Source: Cryptomeria japonica (lineage: Eukaryota; Streptophyta; Pinopsida; Cupressales; Cupressaceae). Taken from it: a stretch of 64,000 nt of DNA. Below, piece after piece: positions 63,101 to 64,000 of this stretch. The notes below the pieces were generated by a model that was not told where the DNA came from, made no database searches, and was given only the letters and a program-made list of their open reading frames with translations. The position numbers and the translations under genes were made by a program. The number at the start of each line of letters is the position of its first letter. Within the stretch, counting starts at the first letter, position 1. The DNA is taken from assembly GCF_030272615.1 (NCBI RefSeq), contig NC_081411.1, positions 208,784,244 to 208,848,243 of the forward strand, given 5' to 3'.

Positions 63101-63716
63101 GCTAACCATAACCATAATACATGCCATTAAACAAAGTTTAATATATCTTAGATCTTTTAGTATTTGCTTTTCTTGCAACACATATATATTAATAACAATA
63201 ATCTAAATAGATATATAAAATTGTAACGATAAAATAATATAATAATACTATAATATAATTTCTTTTAATAAAAAGATACTATATAATTATATATTAATTT
63301 ATTTTATGTTTTCCATGTTGCGCGCGCAACTGCCACTAGCATGTATGTCTTAAATTTTAATTTAATCTATATAACATACCTCCTTCCCGAGAGATATCCT
63401 TCCCTAACGCTAACCATAACCATAATACATGCCATTAAACAAAGTTTAATATATCTTAGATCTTTTAGTATTTGCTTTTCTTGCAACACATATATATTAA
63501 TAACAATAATCTAAATAGATATATAAAATTGTAACGATAAAATAATATAATAATACTATAATATAATTTATTTTAATAAAGAGATACTATATAATTATAT
63601 ATTAATTTATTTTATGTTTTCCATTTTGTGCGCACAACTGCCACTAGCATGTATGTCTTGAATTTTAATTTAATGTATATAACATACCTCGAGAGATATC
63701 CTTCTCGAGATAGGTG
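63101..63716. repeat. Tandem duplication, 2 x 308 bp
   Basis: The unit GCTAACCATAACCATAATACATGCC... at 63101-63408 is repeated at 63409-63716 with few changes (for example GCGCGCAACTG versus GCGCACAACTG). Each unit starts in telomere-like sequence and ends in the AACATACCTC...GAGAGATATCCTT region. Confidence 0.93.
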
Positions 63717-63780
63717 CCTCGAGAAGGATATCTCTCAGCTTATGTTATATAGATTAAATTAAAATTTAAGACATATATGC
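63647..63780. repeat. Long inverted repeat, ~64 bp arms, 6-7 bp loop
   Basis: The left arm 63647-63710 (GCATGTATGTCTTGAATTTT ... CTTCTCGAGA) is complementary to the right arm 63717-63780 (CCTCGAGAAGG ... AAGACATATATGC) with a handful of mismatches. The second 308 bp unit supplies the left arm. The right arm abuts the resumed AT-rich repeat at 63781. Confidence 0.9.
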
Positions 63781-63960
63781 TAATTTTAATTATATATTAA
63801 CATCTACAAACAACACCATTAAAACAACAACTTATAAACATTTATTTTGTATTTTTTTTTAATAATTAAAAAACAAAACTAAATTAAAAAAAAACAAGTA
63901 GCAATAGAATAAAATTTTGTCCATTATAAATTTGGTAATCAAATTCTATTAGTTAAATTG
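63781..63960. repeat. Right half of the split AT-rich repeat
   Basis: Matches about 29520-29655 (TAATTTTAATTA, TATTAACATCTACAAA, GGTAATCAAATTCTATTAG). Together with 58255-58420 it rebuilds the unsplit copy near 29.5 kb. Confidence 0.75.
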
Positions 63961-64000
63961 CCCCCTCCCTAACAGCTGCAAAAGACTGAATTATTGATTT

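Overview
This looks like a window of nuclear DNA from a large, repeat-rich seed plant genome. The evidence is an AT-rich background, decayed plant-type Ty1/copia and LINE retrotransposons nested in one another, tRNA-iMet primer sites, interstitial telomere-like arrays, and a single intronless F-box/kelch gene. A gymnosperm (conifer-like) source is my best guess from the overall style. It is an inference and was not tested against any database.

Layout. 1-1.2 kb is a decayed LINE ORF1 on the + strand. 1.3-5.3 kb is the longest copy of an uncharacterised non-coding repeat, here called family A, which recurs in pieces at 22.8-23.1, 26.8-28.8, 43.5-45.2, 49.4-51.4 and, diverged, 51.9-52.7 kb. 5.3-9.0 and 10.7-14.8 kb hold pieces of one very long LTR; the 10.7-14.8 kb copy has matching TGTARTRCCCC inverted ends and a polypurine tract beside it. 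16.4-17.2 kb is a degenerate telomere-like array. 17.5-22.8 kb is a broken + strand copia element with a truncated 5' LTR and a complete 3' LTR. 23.1-26.8 and 45.2-49.4 kb are two minus-strand copies of a non-autonomous copia element that carries gag and protease but no reverse transcriptase. Both sit at the same nucleotide of repeat A, so they descend from one insertion that was later duplicated with its surroundings. 29.8-43.5 kb is a minus-strand LINE split by an 8.0 kb LTR element at 32.7-40.7 kb. That element has a coiled-coil/multi-zinc-knuckle gag remnant and, where pol is expected, a decayed reading frame of about 1,100 codons that I do not recognise.

54.7-55.7 kb is the only intact host-like gene, a 324-residue F-box/kelch protein, with a partial 3' duplicate at 57.4-58.0 kb. 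59.4-63.1 kb is a 3.7 kb degenerate telomere-like array with higher-order repeats, followed by a 308 bp tandem duplication and a long inverted repeat. That block lies inside a 5.36 kb segment that splits a repeat found unsplit at 29.4-29.65 kb.

No operon logic applies. Apart from the F-box/kelch gene, nearly all recognisable coding sequence is dead mobile DNA. The interest lies in the order of insertions, the shared-insertion duplication, the unidentified element-borne reading frame and the organisation of the telomere-like DNA. Similarities between copies were judged by eye, so repeat boundaries are approximate except where LTR ends are stated.
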